In this document: piece after piece, positions 27,585 to 37,233 of the stretch
Numbering within the stretch: position 1 is the stretch's first letter
Layout of the letters: every line of letters starts with the position of its first letter
From: Sinorhizobium fredii USDA 205
GTDB lineage: Bacteria; Pseudomonadota; Alphaproteobacteria; Rhizobiales; Rhizobiaceae
Length of the DNA stretch: 64,000 nucleotides
Direction of reading: 5' to 3'
NCBI RefSeq assembly: GCF_001461695.1
Contig: NZ_AUTC01000077.1
Location: forward strand, 62,001 to 126,000
Notes under the pieces: generated by a model
The model's database searches: none
Told to the model about the DNA's origin: nothing
What the model saw: the letters and a program-made list of their open reading frames with translations, nothing else
Translations under genes and position numbers: made by a program

Positions 27585-28463
27585 ATGAAAAAGCTTGTTA
27601 CAGGCATTCTGTCACTCGCTGTCGTCGCTGGTCTCGGTCTGGGAGCGGCTTTGGCCCAGGGCGAGGAAGCAGGCGGCGAGGAGCACGCCGCCGGCGCCAC
27701 GCCGCACTATCCGCTGCACAAGCCGGAACAGCAGGACTGGACCTTTGCCGGTCTCTTCGGCCACTACGACAAGGGACAGCTGCAGCGCGGTCTCAAGGTC
27801 TACACCGAAGTCTGTTCTGCCTGCCATTCGATGGACCTCGTCGCATTCCGGACGCTTGAGCATGGTCTCGGCTATTCCGACGCACAGGTGAAGGCCTTTG
27901 CGGCCAACTACGAGGTGCAGGACGGCCCGAATGGCGATGGCGAGATGTTCGCGCGCAAGGCCGTTCCGTCCGACCACTTCCCGGCGCCCTTCCCGAACAA
28001 GGAAGCCGCGGCGGCCGCCAACAACGGCGCCGCACCGCCGGACTTCTCGCTGATCGCCAAGGCGCGCGGCATTGAGCGCGGCTTCCCGCAGTTCGTTTTC
28101 GACATCTTCTGGCCCTACCAGGAAGGCGGTCCGGACTATATCCACGCGCTGCTGACCGGTTATCAGGAGCCGCCGGAAGGCGTTCAGGTCGCCGAAGGCA
28201 CGCACTACAACCCGTATTTCGTGAGCGCCTCGGCGCTGGCGATGGCGAAGCCGCTCTCCGACGACCAGGTCACCTATGACGACGGTGCGCCGCAAACCGT
28301 CGACCAATACGCCAGGGACGTCTCGGCATTCCTGATGTGGGCCGCAGAGCCGCATCTCGAAGACCGCAAGCGCACCGGCTTCATGGTCATGGTGTTCCTG
28401 CTGATCTTGACCGGCCTGGTCTATCTTACGAAGAAGTCGGTCTACGCCAACAAGGAACACTGA
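27585..28463 (+). CDS. petC: Cytochrome c1 of the bc1 complex
   Basis: A 292-residue membrane-anchored c-type cytochrome that accepts electrons from the Rieske protein and passes them to soluble or membrane cytochrome c. It has a signal peptide (LVTGILSLAVVAGLGLGAALA), the haem-binding CSACH near residue 85, and a C-terminal anchor helix (FMVMVFLLILTGLVYLTKKSVYA). The start at 27585 lies 32 bases after petB. The insert rich in Ala/Asn (EAAAAANNGAAPPDFSLIAKARG) is typical for this family. A strong terminator follows. Confidence 0.97.
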   Translation: MKKLVTGILSLAVVAGLGLGAALAQGEEAGGEEHAAGATPHYPLHKPEQQDWTFAGLFGHYDKGQLQRGLKVYTEVCSACHSMDLVAFRTLEHGLGYSDAQVKAFAANYEVQDGPNGDGEMFARKAVPSDHFPAPFPNKEAAAAANNGAAPPDFSLIAKARGIERGFPQFVFDIFWPYQEGGPDYIHALLTGYQEPPEGVQVAEGTHYNPYFVSASALAMAKPLSDDQVTYDDGAPQTVDQYARDVSAFLMWAAEPHLEDRKRTGFMVMVFLLILTGLVYLTKKSVYANKEH

Positions 28464-28491
28464 TCGGCGATGCCGATTGGTTCAGACACAG

Positions 28492-28520
28492 AGAAGCCCC
28501 GGTTCGTCCGGGGCTTCTTG
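28492..28520 (+). terminator. Rho-independent terminator of petABC
   Basis: An 11-bp perfect stem AGAAGCCCCGG/CCGGGGCTTCT with a 5-base loop, 30 bases after the petC stop, followed by TTGCATTTT. It separates the bc1 operon from the accessory patch that follows. Confidence 0.85.
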
Positions 28521-28738
28521 CATTTTAGCTCCTGTTTTGCCGCGGTTTAGTTTCAACAGCCATTTACCTGTGCTTGACCGCTTCGAATCTCTGACGGCCC
28601 CGAGAAATACCTGTTGCCTTGTGGATGCGGCCCAGATAACCGCCCAGAGAGCGATTGCGCGGAAATCAGTGATTGCGGCGCGTTTGCACTGTGCGACACT
28701 TTGCGTCTGCTCAATCGGCTCGCGTTAAAGCAGGTTAT

Positions 28739-29236
28739 ATGACCGAGATACATGAAATTTGGGGTGAGCTTTATTGGAACACCAGCGATTGGCTCCCTTG
28801 GTTGGCGATGCAGGCGTTGTTTGCTGCTGTGTTTGCAGCCGTCACACAATGGTGGTTCAACATCCGCTGGCCGATTGTGTTCACGGTGACGCTGGCGTTC
28901 ATGTTGTCGGTGAACATTTACCGCCTTCCTCCAAGCCCGATCTCGCCAACCGAAATTGCAAAGATGAACGACTCCCTTCCGCGCCAATTCGACGGAATTA
29001 CAATCGAGTCAGTATCTTTTGCCCATCGCGTTTTCACGTTTCAGGCCTCATCTCCAGAGCCGCTCGAAGCGGCGGACTTGAAGAAAAGCCTCGGTGCTGA
29101 TTCCGGCATAGTTGCAGAGCAATGCAAAACATTCGGGAAGTGGCTGGCCACGCGCCAGATAAAGCAAATACAGTACGTATGGTCGTGGCCCGGTGGTACT
29201 TACAGCCACTCTATCGAAGCACGAGATTGCCAGTAG
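28739..29236 (+). CDS. Hypothetical membrane-anchored protein
   Basis: A 165-residue protein with two hydrophobic segments near the N-terminus (about 20-40, LPWLAMQALFAAVFAAVTQWW; and about 44-60, WPIVFTVTLAFMLSVNIY) and a soluble C-terminal part containing two Cys. No family is recognised. The base composition is more AT-rich than the surrounding genes and codon choice is less biased, which suggests later acquisition. It lies alone between the pet terminator and a decayed gene. The gene is plausible, but its function is unknown. Confidence 0.6.
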   Translation: MTEIHEIWGELYWNTSDWLPWLAMQALFAAVFAAVTQWWFNIRWPIVFTVTLAFMLSVNIYRLPPSPISPTEIAKMNDSLPRQFDGITIESVSFAHRVFTFQASSPEPLEAADLKKSLGADSGIVAEQCKTFGKWLATRQIKQIQYVWSWPGGTYSHSIEARDCQ

Positions 29237-29301
29237 CGGATTTCAGGATTTCTAACATAGCTGGTGCGTAATTACGTCTGCCCCTGCATCACGAGGACAC
29301 G

Positions 29302-29693
29302 GTGCGAGAGGGCCGCAGCAGCGACCTTGACCTCCGATCAAGCTAGGTGGAGATCAGCTTCGAATTATCTGCGGTGTTCACCGGATGAATACGCTTCCAC
29401 GAGTCTGAACTTGATTCTGTTCTGAAAGCTGCAGGCATCAAACACCTCATCGTGACAGGATGCACGACAAGCGTGTGTGTGGAGTCGACAATTCGGGATG
29501 CCTTCTTCAGGACTACCACTGCATACTGCTGACGGATTGCACTAGCGAGCCCATCGCCTGGGACGCTTCAAGGAGCAATCATGATGCCTCGATCACGCTC
29601 GTGCAGATACTCTTTGGATGGACGTCAACGTCCGACCATTTCCTGAAGGCGATCGACGAGCGCGATCAGGGGCGTCTCGAAACCGGCACATGA
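29302..29693 (+). pseudogene. Decayed isochorismatase-family hydrolase
   Basis: Fragments of a cysteine-hydrolase of the isochorismatase superfamily appear in order but in different frames. VREGRSSDLDL begins near 29302; [36 protein letters not shown] sequence (catalytic Cys in [12 protein letters not shown]) runs at about 29395-29505; and [18 protein letters not shown]...SNHDASITLVQILFGW runs at about 29508-29630, ending at 29693. The middle of the protein before FHES is missing, and at least two frame changes separate the pieces, so no functional product is expected. This is a remnant, probably of the ureidoacrylate/biuret-type branch. Confidence 0.8.
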
Positions 29694-29758
29694 CATTGTA
29701 GTTGAGGTGGAACCGGCTTTTTGCGGCGATCTGAATTGCCGCGTTCGTTCAAATGCGC

Positions 29759-29786
29759 AACGGCCCCGTCTTTCGACGAGGCCGTT
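29759..29786 (-). terminator. Hairpin downstream of the growth-pole gene
   Basis: A 12-bp stem (AACGGCCCCGTC with GACGAGGCCGTT, one mismatched position) with a TTTC loop lies 26 bases after the stop of the minus-strand gene. No T run follows on the minus strand, so it is either a weak terminator or a 3'-end stabiliser. Confidence 0.55.
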
Positions 29787-29811
29787 CCTATCTAAGACCT
29801 ATAGTCAGCAA

Positions 29812-32800
29812 TCAGCTGAAGCGGCCGGCTGCGTGGGCCAGCATGGTGTAAACCTTGCCGGTATCCGACGTCAGGTAGGTCTGGGTGATGCGCTTGTCCG
29901 GATCGTTGCGGGCGACATCGGCCAGCAGCTTTTCGAAGTCGGCGATGTAGCGATCCACCGCGGTACGGAACTCGGGCTCGCGATCATACTTCCGCTTGAT
30001 CTCGTCGAAGGTCTGCTGACCCTTCAGCGTATAGAGCCGGCGGGTGAAGACATCCCGCTCGCCGCGCTGGTAGCGGCGCCACAGTTCGACCGACGCGTCG
30101 TGGTCGATCGCCCGGGCGATGTCCACCGAGAGCGAGTTCAACGATTCCACCACGTGGCGCGGATTGCGGCTGTCTCCGGGGCGTGCCACGGGTTGGCTCT
30201 CGGCCGGCCGCGGGCGCGCGGCCTGCGGCTCTTCCTCGCGGGAGGCGGCGCGCAGCAGGTCACGCATCCAGCCGCCGCCTTCCTCGACGCGCTCTTCGGC
30301 GGCGGAGGGACGGGCCGGCTGCAAGGGCCGCGTCGCCTGTTCCAATCCCAGGCTGCCACGCAGCGCCGGGGCAGGCGCAGGCTGCTGCTCGACGGCCGGC
30401 TGTTGCTTGACCACGGGCTGTGGTGGCGCGACGGGCGCTTGAGCGGCGGGGGTGGGCGCGGCCAGCGCCGGCTGCTGGCGAACCGGCTGGGCGACCTCGA
30501 GCTGCGTCGAGGACTTGCCGATAATTTCGGAGAGTTCCTGCAGCGCCTTGATCTGCTCGGCAACGGCACGCCGCATCACCGAGGCATTCTCCTTGGCCTC
30601 TTCCGGCAGGTCGAAGGCACCGCGCTTCAGCTCCTCGCGGGTCATATCGAGTTCCTTGCGGATCTCGCCGGCGGAACGACGAATGTCGTCGGTCGCGCCG
30701 CTGAAGCGGTTGATCGCTTCGTCGATCGCCTGACGCATGGCCTCGCGCAGCTGCGTAGCAACGCCATCCGACTTCTTGCCGCTCTCCGCCAGCATCCGCT
30801 CGACATCGGAGACTGAGGCGCCGATACTGCCGCGCAGGCGGGACGCCGCGTCCTTGGCGCGTTGCTCTGCGTTGCCGAAGGCACCTTCAAGGGCCTGGCT
30901 CGCTTCGTCGCCAGCCTTGGAAACGGCCTGGCGCAGGGCTTCCGAGGCGCTGAGGGTGCGCCCCTCGATCTCGGACAGCGTGTTGGTTGCATCGGCGATC
31001 GAGCTTTCGACGCCGGAGCGCAGGGCTTCGGCGATCTCGCGAGAACGCTCTTCGGCGCGAGAGAACACGCCTTCGACCGAGGCGGCTGCCTCGCCGCCTG
31101 CCTCGGCAAGCGTGGTGCGCATCGCCTCGGCGGCTTCGACGGCACGCTGCTCGGTGCTCGACAGAAGCCTGCCGACATCGGCAAAGGAAGACTGGATGCC
31201 GTTGCGAAGGTTGCCGGCCACTTGGCCGGAGCGCTCCTCGGCGCGCTGGAAGGCGCCATCGACGAAGCCTTCGAGTGCGCGCATCGTGCGCTCGATCTCT
31301 TCGGAACGCTGGACAAGCCCCACGGAAAGGGTCCGCAGCGCATCCTGCCGCTCCTCTAGCGTGCTGACGAGGTTCGACTGGGCCGCTGCCAGCAGGTTGG
31401 AGGCCTGGCCAAGGACCTTGGAATGATCCTCGAAGCGGCCGACGATTCCGCCGATCTGCGAGAGGGTGGATGCGGCGATGTCGGAGAGCTTGTCGACACG
31501 GCCTTCGATGAGGCGGGTGGAGCTGGACAGCATGTCGGATGCATGCCGGGTCGATTCGGAAACCTTCGCGGCGGCGGCCTCCAGACGCTGATCCATGTCG
31601 CCGAGACTGCCGTTCGCCTGCTCGATGACCGAGGCGATTGCGGAATTGTTGGTCGCGAGCTGGTCGATCAGCCCCATGGCCGTCGACTGCAACCGGTTCT
31701 CGACCATCTTCATCGCCTTGGCGGTCTCTTCGGCGCGCAGCGAGATCGCGTCGAGCGTTTCGCTGGTCCGTTCCGTGATGGCGTTGACGAGCGCCGCGTT
31801 TTCGGCGCGCAGCCGGTCTGCGCTTTCCTGGGTCAGGGCAGCGATGCGTGCGGCCGCTTCCTTGCCCGTGGCCGCATATTGCTCGATGACCGGACGCGCC
31901 TGCTCGTCGAGAAGACGCGAGAGTTCGAGCGAGCGGCCGGCAAGCATCGAGTTCAGCTCGCGGGTGCTTTCGTCGAGCGCGCTGCGGATCGACTGGCCAC
32001 GTGCATCAAGCGCCTTTTCCGCATCCGTCAGGCTCTGTCGAATGCCCTGCGTGTGGCCGGCGATCTGTTCCTGTGTGGAGGCGAGACGGGCCGTAGCGGA
32101 ATCGGCGGCGTCGGCGACGGTTCGGGCGAGGTCGGCATGGCGTGCCGCCGTTGCGGAGGCCGTCTCTTCGATCGAATTGGCAAACTCGGCGTTGCGGGCA
32201 GCCAAGGCGCTGGCGAAATCAGCACCGGCCTTGGAGAGCAGCTCGGCGGAGCGCCCGGCTTCCGCGTCGATCTCCTGGGCGGCATCGCTGACGGCACCGC
32301 GCAGGCTGGTGACGAGCGCAGCCGCCTTGCCTTCGATCGTCCGGTTGACGTTTTCGAGGCCGATATTGAGGGCGCGGTCCATCGTGCCGAGCCGCTCTTC
32401 GATGCGACCTGCACCGGCGTCCATCGCCGAGGTGATCCGACCAGCGCCGTCGTCCATGGCGGAGGTGATGCGGGCTGCAGCGGTCTCGCTGATCCGGTCG
32501 ATTTCGCCGGCGCGTTCCGCGAGACTTTCCGTGATCCGCTGTCCGGCAGTGTCGACGATGGCGTTGACGCTGCCGACGCTGTCGCGGATGCGATCCTCAA
32601 GAGACCCGAGTGTCGTCTCAATGCGGCCGCCCGTGTCGTCGACGATGGCCCTGACGTTGCTGACGCTGTCGCGAACGCGGTCTTCGAGCGAGCCGAGTGT
32701 CGTTTCCATCCGGCCGCCGGTGTCGTCGACAATGGCGCTGACGTTGCTGACGCCGCCGCGGACGCGGTCTTCGAGCGAAGCGAAGCTCGATTCGATCCTT

Positions 32801-35800
32801 GCGCCGGTTTCGTCGAGGCGGTTGTTGATGCCGTTCAGCGAAATGTCGACGCGATTGGTGAGGGTGTCGGCAGCGATGCTGATCTGGTCGGCCGTCTCGG
32901 CGAGGCGCTCGGCAATGTTGCCGGTTGTCGAGCGCATGCGCGCATCGAGCGCTTCGGTGCCGCGGTCGATCGCGCCGGCGAGCGAGGCCTGCCGCTCCTC
33001 GAGCGACATTTCAAGCATGCTGGCGCCGGTCGCAAGCGTCGTCGCCATCGCCATCGATTGATCGGACAGCAGCTCTTCCAATCGCTCGCGGCCTTGGCCG
33101 ACGGCAAGGTTGAACGTGTTGATCTGTTCGTCGAGCGTCGAGCGTAGCTGCGCCGCCTTGCCGGATAGCGTCTGGTCGATCTCGGCCGCCTTGCCGGCAA
33201 GCGATGCGACGGCTTCGGACGTCCGGGTGGTGAGCGATTCTGTGCTGCGCTCGATCGCGCCGGCGATCGAAGCCTGCCGCTCCTCGAGCGACATTTCGAG
33301 CATGCTGGCGCTGGTTGCGAGCGTGGTGGCAATCGCCATCGATTGGTCGGACAGCAGCTCTTCCAACTGTTCGCGACCCTGGCCGACGGCAAGATCGATC
33401 GCCTTTATGCGATTGTCGAGCGTCGAGCGGATCTGGTCATGCGTCGTCGTCAGCGTGTCACGCAGTTGGTCGGCCTTGCCGGACAGCGTCTGTTCGATTT
33501 CGGCCGCCTTGCCGGCGAGCGACGCCGTTGCTTCGGAGGTGCGGGCCGTCAGCGCCTCGGCGATCTCCGCGCTGGTTCCCGCGAGCGAGTCGGAGATCTT
33601 GCCGACGCGGCTGCTGAGATCCTCGGCGATGCGTGCGCTCGTATCGGTGAGGGTGCCGGCGATCTGGCTGACGCGACCGCCGAGATTCTCGGCGACCTCG
33701 GAGACGCTCTGCGAAAGCTTGTTCTCGATCTCGCCGACGCGGTCGGTCATCGTTTCGGCCACGGCCATCGCGCGGAAGGTCAGGCTATCGGCGACGTCTT
33801 CGGCATGACGGCTGAGCGAGTCTGCCATCTCGCTGGCGCGCGCCGACATGGTCGTGTTGATTTGCGCGGAGCGCTCGGTGAGCACACCGTCGAGGGCGGC
33901 CGTCTGGCTGGCCAGCGTGTCGGTAATCGCCTGGCTGCGCTCCGACAGGACCCCTTCGAGCCTTGTCGTCTGGCCGGTCAGGGCCGTCGCGATCGTCTGG
34001 CCACGTTCGGAGAGGACGCGCTCCAGCCGGTCGGTCGTGCCGCCGACAGCGTCTTCGAGCGCACTCGCGCCGGAGGTGAGGGCGGCAGACAGCGCGGCGG
34101 TGCGCTCCGAGAGCGTATTGTCCAGCCGATGCTGGCTGGCGGCGATGGCGCTGGTGATCTCGTCCGTGGAGCCCGTGAGCGTTTGCTCGATGCGGGTATG
34201 AGCAGTCTGCAAACCGTCGATGAAGGCGGAGGTGCGCGAATCCATGCCTTCCGTCAGGCGCTGCTCGCTCGTCGTCAGCGCATCGGCGAGCGCATCGGCG
34301 CGCTGGCCGAAGCCGCCTTCGATCCGTTCCTGTGCTTCCGTCAGGGCGCTCATCAGCGAACTGGTCTTGTCGGAAAGCACGCCCTCGATACGGCTGTGAG
34401 CGTTGCCGATGAGGTTGCTAAGCTCCGAGGTGCGGCTACCGATCGTTTCCTCGATGAAGTCCTGCGTTGCTCCAAGTGCCGTGGCGAGCGTCAGGGACTG
34501 ATCGGAAAGCGCCGAACCGATTTTCTCGACGCTGCTGTCCAAGGCAGTGCCGATCGCATCCGAACCGCCGGACACGGTTTCATTGATCCGGTGCAGGCTC
34601 TCCATCAACTTGGTGTCGAGCAGGCTCGCCCGCTTGTCGAAGGCGCTGGCGAATTCGTGGAAACGCTCGTCGAAGGCGGTCGCCAGATGTCCGACGGTCG
34701 TCTGCAGCTTTTCTTCGAAGAAGCCGCCGCGCAGATCCAGGTCCATGATCGCGTCGTCGGCGCTCGTTTTGAGGCTCTGGCGGAAGCTCGCGCCCTTTTC
34801 GTCCAGTGCCACATTGAGTGAGGAAAGCATGTCTTCGAGGCCGCCGGCAATCGCCTGCTGGCCGACGCTCAGGCTCTCATTGAGGTCGCGGGTCCGCGCA
34901 ATCAAGGTTTCATTGAGCTGGCGGGCGCGCTCGTTAAGGGCGGTGTTGAGCTTCTCGGTGTTTGTATCGAGTGTCGAAGCACGGGTTTCGAACTGGCTGA
35001 GCAATTGCTCGCCGCGCTTCGTCAGGCTCTCGCTGAGCGCATCGAGCCGAACGTCGAATTCCTTGTTGAGTGTCACTCCAGCAGTCGTCAGGCCGGAAAG
35101 CAGCGCGTCCGTGCGGGTATCCAGCATGGTGCCGAGCGTCTGCAGCGCATGGTCCGACTTTTCGCTGAGTGCCGCTGCGCGCGTGTCGATCAGCGATGCG
35201 AATGCCTCGCCCGAGACCGCGATGCGCGAGGCGATGTCTTCGCTCGCAAGCTCGAGGTCATCCTTCAGCTTGCCGTGGGCGCCGGCGATCGCCGAGCGGA
35301 TCCGTTCGGAATGACCGACGATCGCTTCGCGCTCCAGGCCCAGTTCCTGAACCAGGGTGCGAACGCGCAATTCGTTTTCGCTGTAGCTGCGTTCAAGCGC
35401 ACTGACTTCGGAATGGACAAGCGCTTCGAGCTCGGTCGCCCGCGCGATGGTGCGCTCAATGCCCTCGTTCATGGCCGACACTTCGCGCCGAACCGCCTGG
35501 CCCACGGCCATGACACGGTCAGCTGCCGCGGTTTCCGGTTCGGCCAGCCGCAAGGCGACCTCGGCCATCGAGCGGGCCGCATTGCGCAGTTCCTGAGCGC
35601 GGGCGATCATGATCGCAAAGGAGAAGAAGAGCATGACCGGCAAGGCGATGCCGATCAGGATGCCGATCGCGCCGGGCGTGGCCGCCAGATCGCCGAGTGA
35701 GCGGATCTGCCAAATTTCCGGCGCATAGAGGAGGTGGCCGATTGCTACCCCGGCAACCGCCCACACCAGGGAAATCAGCGCCGCGACGCGGATCGCCGCC

Positions 35801-36144
35801 CGACTGGACCGGACTTCGAGGGAGCGGAGCATTGCTGCGGGCGATCTGCGCGTATCGTCATTGGCCGGGGAAAGTGCTGGCTGCTTCGGGGCGGGCTCCG
35901 GCGCCAGGTTGCGAGGCGTCTCGATCGTCCGTGCCTTCTGTGGGTCCGGCTGTTCCTTCACAGCGCGCTTTTGCTCGGATGCGGCCGCCTTCATGCTGGG
36001 CTCGGACACCTTTTCCTCCGGATCATCCAAGGAACTCTTGTCGTTCAAGGCCGACTTCAGGTCGTCAAAGTCGATCTTCAGGGCTGCTTCCAGAGCCTGG
36101 AAGGCCTTTTCGTCGATCGATTCGTTGCTCTTCTTCGTCGCCAT
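29812..36144 (-). CDS. rgsE: Giant coiled-coil polar growth protein (RgsE/GPR family)
   Basis: A 2110-residue protein starting at the ATG at 36144, with GAGG about 9 bases upstream; a GTG 15 bases earlier is less likely. Two membrane helices lie near the N-terminus (about 117-140 and 159-182). Almost all of the remainder is a low-aromatic, Ala/Ser/Thr/Glu-rich helical rod of apolipoprotein-like repeats of the LxxR..EIxxTL..R type, up to about residue 1850. A Pro/Ala-rich linker and a compact C-terminal domain (about 1960-2110) follow. Size and layout match Agrobacterium GROWTH POLE RING protein and S. meliloti RgsE, which organise unipolar growth (established knowledge). Near-identical internal repeats occur at 32570-32830 and 32960-33530. 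No neighbour shares an operon with it. Confidence 0.88.
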   Translation of the reverse strand: MATKKSNESIDEKAFQALEAALKIDFDDLKSALNDKSSLDDPEEKVSEPSMKAAASEQKRAVKEQPDPQKARTIETPRNLAPEPAPKQPALSPANDDTRRSPAAMLRSLEVRSSRAAIRVAALISLVWAVAGVAIGHLLYAPEIWQIRSLGDLAATPGAIGILIGIALPVMLFFSFAIMIARAQELRNAARSMAEVALRLAEPETAAADRVMAVGQAVRREVSAMNEGIERTIARATELEALVHSEVSALERSYSENELRVRTLVQELGLEREAIVGHSERIRSAIAGAHGKLKDDLELASEDIASRIAVSGEAFASLIDTRAAALSEKSDHALQTLGTMLDTRTDALLSGLTTAGVTLNKEFDVRLDALSESLTKRGEQLLSQFETRASTLDTNTEKLNTALNERARQLNETLIARTRDLNESLSVGQQAIAGGLEDMLSSLNVALDEKGASFRQSLKTSADDAIMDLDLRGGFFEEKLQTTVGHLATAFDERFHEFASAFDKRASLLDTKLMESLHRINETVSGGSDAIGTALDSSVEKIGSALSDQSLTLATALGATQDFIEETIGSRTSELSNLIGNAHSRIEGVLSDKTSSLMSALTEAQERIEGGFGQRADALADALTTSEQRLTEGMDSRTSAFIDGLQTAHTRIEQTLTGSTDEITSAIAASQHRLDNTLSERTAALSAALTSGASALEDAVGGTTDRLERVLSERGQTIATALTGQTTRLEGVLSERSQAITDTLASQTAALDGVLTERSAQINTTMSARASEMADSLSRHAEDVADSLTFRAMAVAETMTDRVGEIENKLSQSVSEVAENLGGRVSQIAGTLTDTSARIAEDLSSRVGKISDSLAGTSAEIAEALTARTSEATASLAGKAAEIEQTLSGKADQLRDTLTTTHDQIRSTLDNRIKAIDLAVGQGREQLEELLSDQSMAIATTLATSASMLEMSLEERQASIAGAIERSTESLTTRTSEAVASLAGKAAEIDQTLSGKAAQLRSTLDEQINTFNLAVGQGRERLEELLSDQSMAMATTLATGASMLEMSLEERQASLAGAIDRGTEALDARMRSTTGNIAERLAETADQISIAADTLTNRVDISLNGINNRLDETGARIESSFASLEDRVRGGVSNVSAIVDDTGGRMETTLGSLEDRVRDSVSNVRAIVDDTGGRIETTLGSLEDRIRDSVGSVNAIVDTAGQRITESLAERAGEIDRISETAAARITSAMDDGAGRITSAMDAGAGRIEERLGTMDRALNIGLENVNRTIEGKAAALVTSLRGAVSDAAQEIDAEAGRSAELLSKAGADFASALAARNAEFANSIEETASATAARHADLARTVADAADSATARLASTQEQIAGHTQGIRQSLTDAEKALDARGQSIRSALDESTRELNSMLAGRSLELSRLLDEQARPVIEQYAATGKEAAARIAALTQESADRLRAENAALVNAITERTSETLDAISLRAEETAKAMKMVENRLQSTAMGLIDQLATNNSAIASVIEQANGSLGDMDQRLEAAAAKVSESTRHASDMLSSSTRLIEGRVDKLSDIAASTLSQIGGIVGRFEDHSKVLGQASNLLAAAQSNLVSTLEERQDALRTLSVGLVQRSEEIERTMRALEGFVDGAFQRAEERSGQVAGNLRNGIQSSFADVGRLLSSTEQRAVEAAEAMRTTLAEAGGEAAASVEGVFSRAEERSREIAEALRSGVESSIADATNTLSEIEGRTLSASEALRQAVSKAGDEASQALEGAFGNAEQRAKDAASRLRGSIGASVSDVERMLAESGKKSDGVATQLREAMRQAIDEAINRFSGATDDIRRSAGEIRKELDMTREELKRGAFDLPEEAKENASVMRRAVAEQIKALQELSEIIGKSSTQLEVAQPVRQQPALAAPTPAAQAPVAPPQPVVKQQPAVEQQPAPAPALRGSLGLEQATRPLQPARPSAAEERVEEGGGWMRDLLRAASREEEPQAARPRPAESQPVARPGDSRNPRHVVESLNSLSVDIARAIDHDASVELWRRYQRGERDVFTRRLYTLKGQQTFDEIKRKYDREPEFRTAVDRYIADFEKLLADVARNDPDKRITQTYLTSDTGKVYTMLAHAAGRFS
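32570..33530 (-). repeat. Internal tandem repeats in the growth-pole gene
   Basis: Three units of 87 bp (29 residues; the SLEDRVRDSVSNV...IVDDTGGR type) lie at about 32570-32830. Upstream in the gene, at about 32960-33530, two units of 285-318 bp (95-106 residues) contain SLAGKAAEI, AVGQGRE/R, LEELLSDQSMA and MLEMSLEERQAS. The larger units differ by an 11-residue block. High DNA identity implies recent duplication or gene conversion. Confidence 0.85.
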
Positions 36145-36670
36145 AGGGATACGCCTCACTACTATTGCCCGCTCATGGCCGTCTCACTGGCGCGTATGCC
36201 GGGCCATAAGACTCCCTCAACCAGGGTGGTGACCCGCAAGCTACGCACAAGACATCTGCGCGACACTCCTACTGGTCCCATTGCATCGCCTCGATGGAAT
36301 AGCCGCAGCTTTCGTCTCAGGACACCGGGCGCGCAGCTTATCCACCAGAACAGTTGCCATTTTCATATGCAGGCCCGTTCCAAATCGTATCGTAGTGACA
36401 CATTAGCCCGGTTCTTACAATTAAGTGCAATCCGCATTCGCTAGAATCCTAATGAATTGTTAATGCCGCGCCGATGCCGCGCTCCGAAAAGCCAAGGAAA
36501 TCAGGCTGTTTATCAATCGTTAACCATGTCCTCAGATTTCGCGCGCCATTACGATGGCTCTTAAGCCGATGGCAGCGCGCTCGACGGATGATGGATGTCT
36601 GAAAACGATGCGGTTGCCCGATGCATTGTCGATCACGACTTGATGTATCGTCAATTAAGGAAATCGGCTC
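36145..36670. other. Divergent regulatory region between the growth-pole gene and the Hpt gene
   Basis: About 525 bp with no credible gene; short frames here have poor codon use. It must hold both promoters. The half next to the Hpt gene is AT-richer, with TTAACCAT at 36520-36527 (resembling a CtrA half-site), several TTAA words near 36421-36465, and one GANTC site at about 36445. A TTAAGGAAATCGG stretch directly precedes the Hpt start and serves as its ribosome site. Confidence 0.55.
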
Positions 36671-37039
36671 ATGTCGGCGCTCAAAATAGCCTTCGAAACG
36701 CCGGAGAATCCGGCAAACTCATCTGCCGCCGGGCGACCGCCTATCGATTTTGCGCAGCTGTCCAAGCAAACGATGGGAGACAAGGACCTCGAAATCGAGG
36801 TGCTTCAGCTTTTTGCCCGCCTGGCGCGACAAACAATGGCCGAAATCAACGACGCCGGGACCGATGCATGCGGCCAGTCGGCGCATCGGTTGAAAGGGGC
36901 GGCGCTGGCGGTTGGAGCGACCCGTGTCGCTCGGGCGGCCGCCGCCATCGAGCAGCGGCCGGGTGATTGGACGCTGCGTGCAGCGCTCGGCGCTGCCGTG
37001 CTCGAAGCGGAGCTTTTTATCCTCAAGCTGTGCCGCTGA
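36671..37039 (+). CDS. Histidine phosphotransfer (Hpt) domain protein
   Basis: A 122-residue protein consisting of little more than one Hpt domain. The phosphoryl-accepting histidine is in QSAHRLKGAALAVGA (about residue 75), flanked by the usual helices (LFARLARQTMAEI before, RVARAAAAIE after). Such stand-alone Hpt proteins pass phosphoryl groups between hybrid kinases and response regulators. The partner cannot be read from the sequence. The nearest hybrid kinase in the window is CckA at 47.7 kb, but its known partner ChpT is a different family. AAGGAAA precedes the start. Confidence 0.88.
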   Translation: MSALKIAFETPENPANSSAAGRPPIDFAQLSKQTMGDKDLEIEVLQLFARLARQTMAEINDAGTDACGQSAHRLKGAALAVGATRVARAAAAIEQRPGDWTLRAALGAAVLEAELFILKLCR

Positions 37040-37233
37040 TCCCGGCCCGCGGCCGACTGTCGTTGCACCTCTAACACCGTCGTTTTTGCGGGGACGTCCG
37101 GCATCCCGACGCGGGCTCGTGTTGACTGGCCAGCCGATTTGTTGGAGAAACTGCCCTGAATTCAGGCTGGCCGGGCTTGCCGCGGCGGTCGGCGCACGCG
37201 GGCGGATACCATCCATTCATTCCGGAAAGAGAA

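Noticed and set aside
29302..29693. Treating the isochorismatase-like pieces as a working small gene
   Set aside because: No single frame covers the catalytic Asp, Lys and Cys regions, and the middle of the protein is missing.
31423..34821. Several 490-574-codon frames antisense to the growth-pole gene
   Set aside because: They arise from the biased repeat composition of the sense gene. Products are low-complexity and lack starts with ribosome sites.
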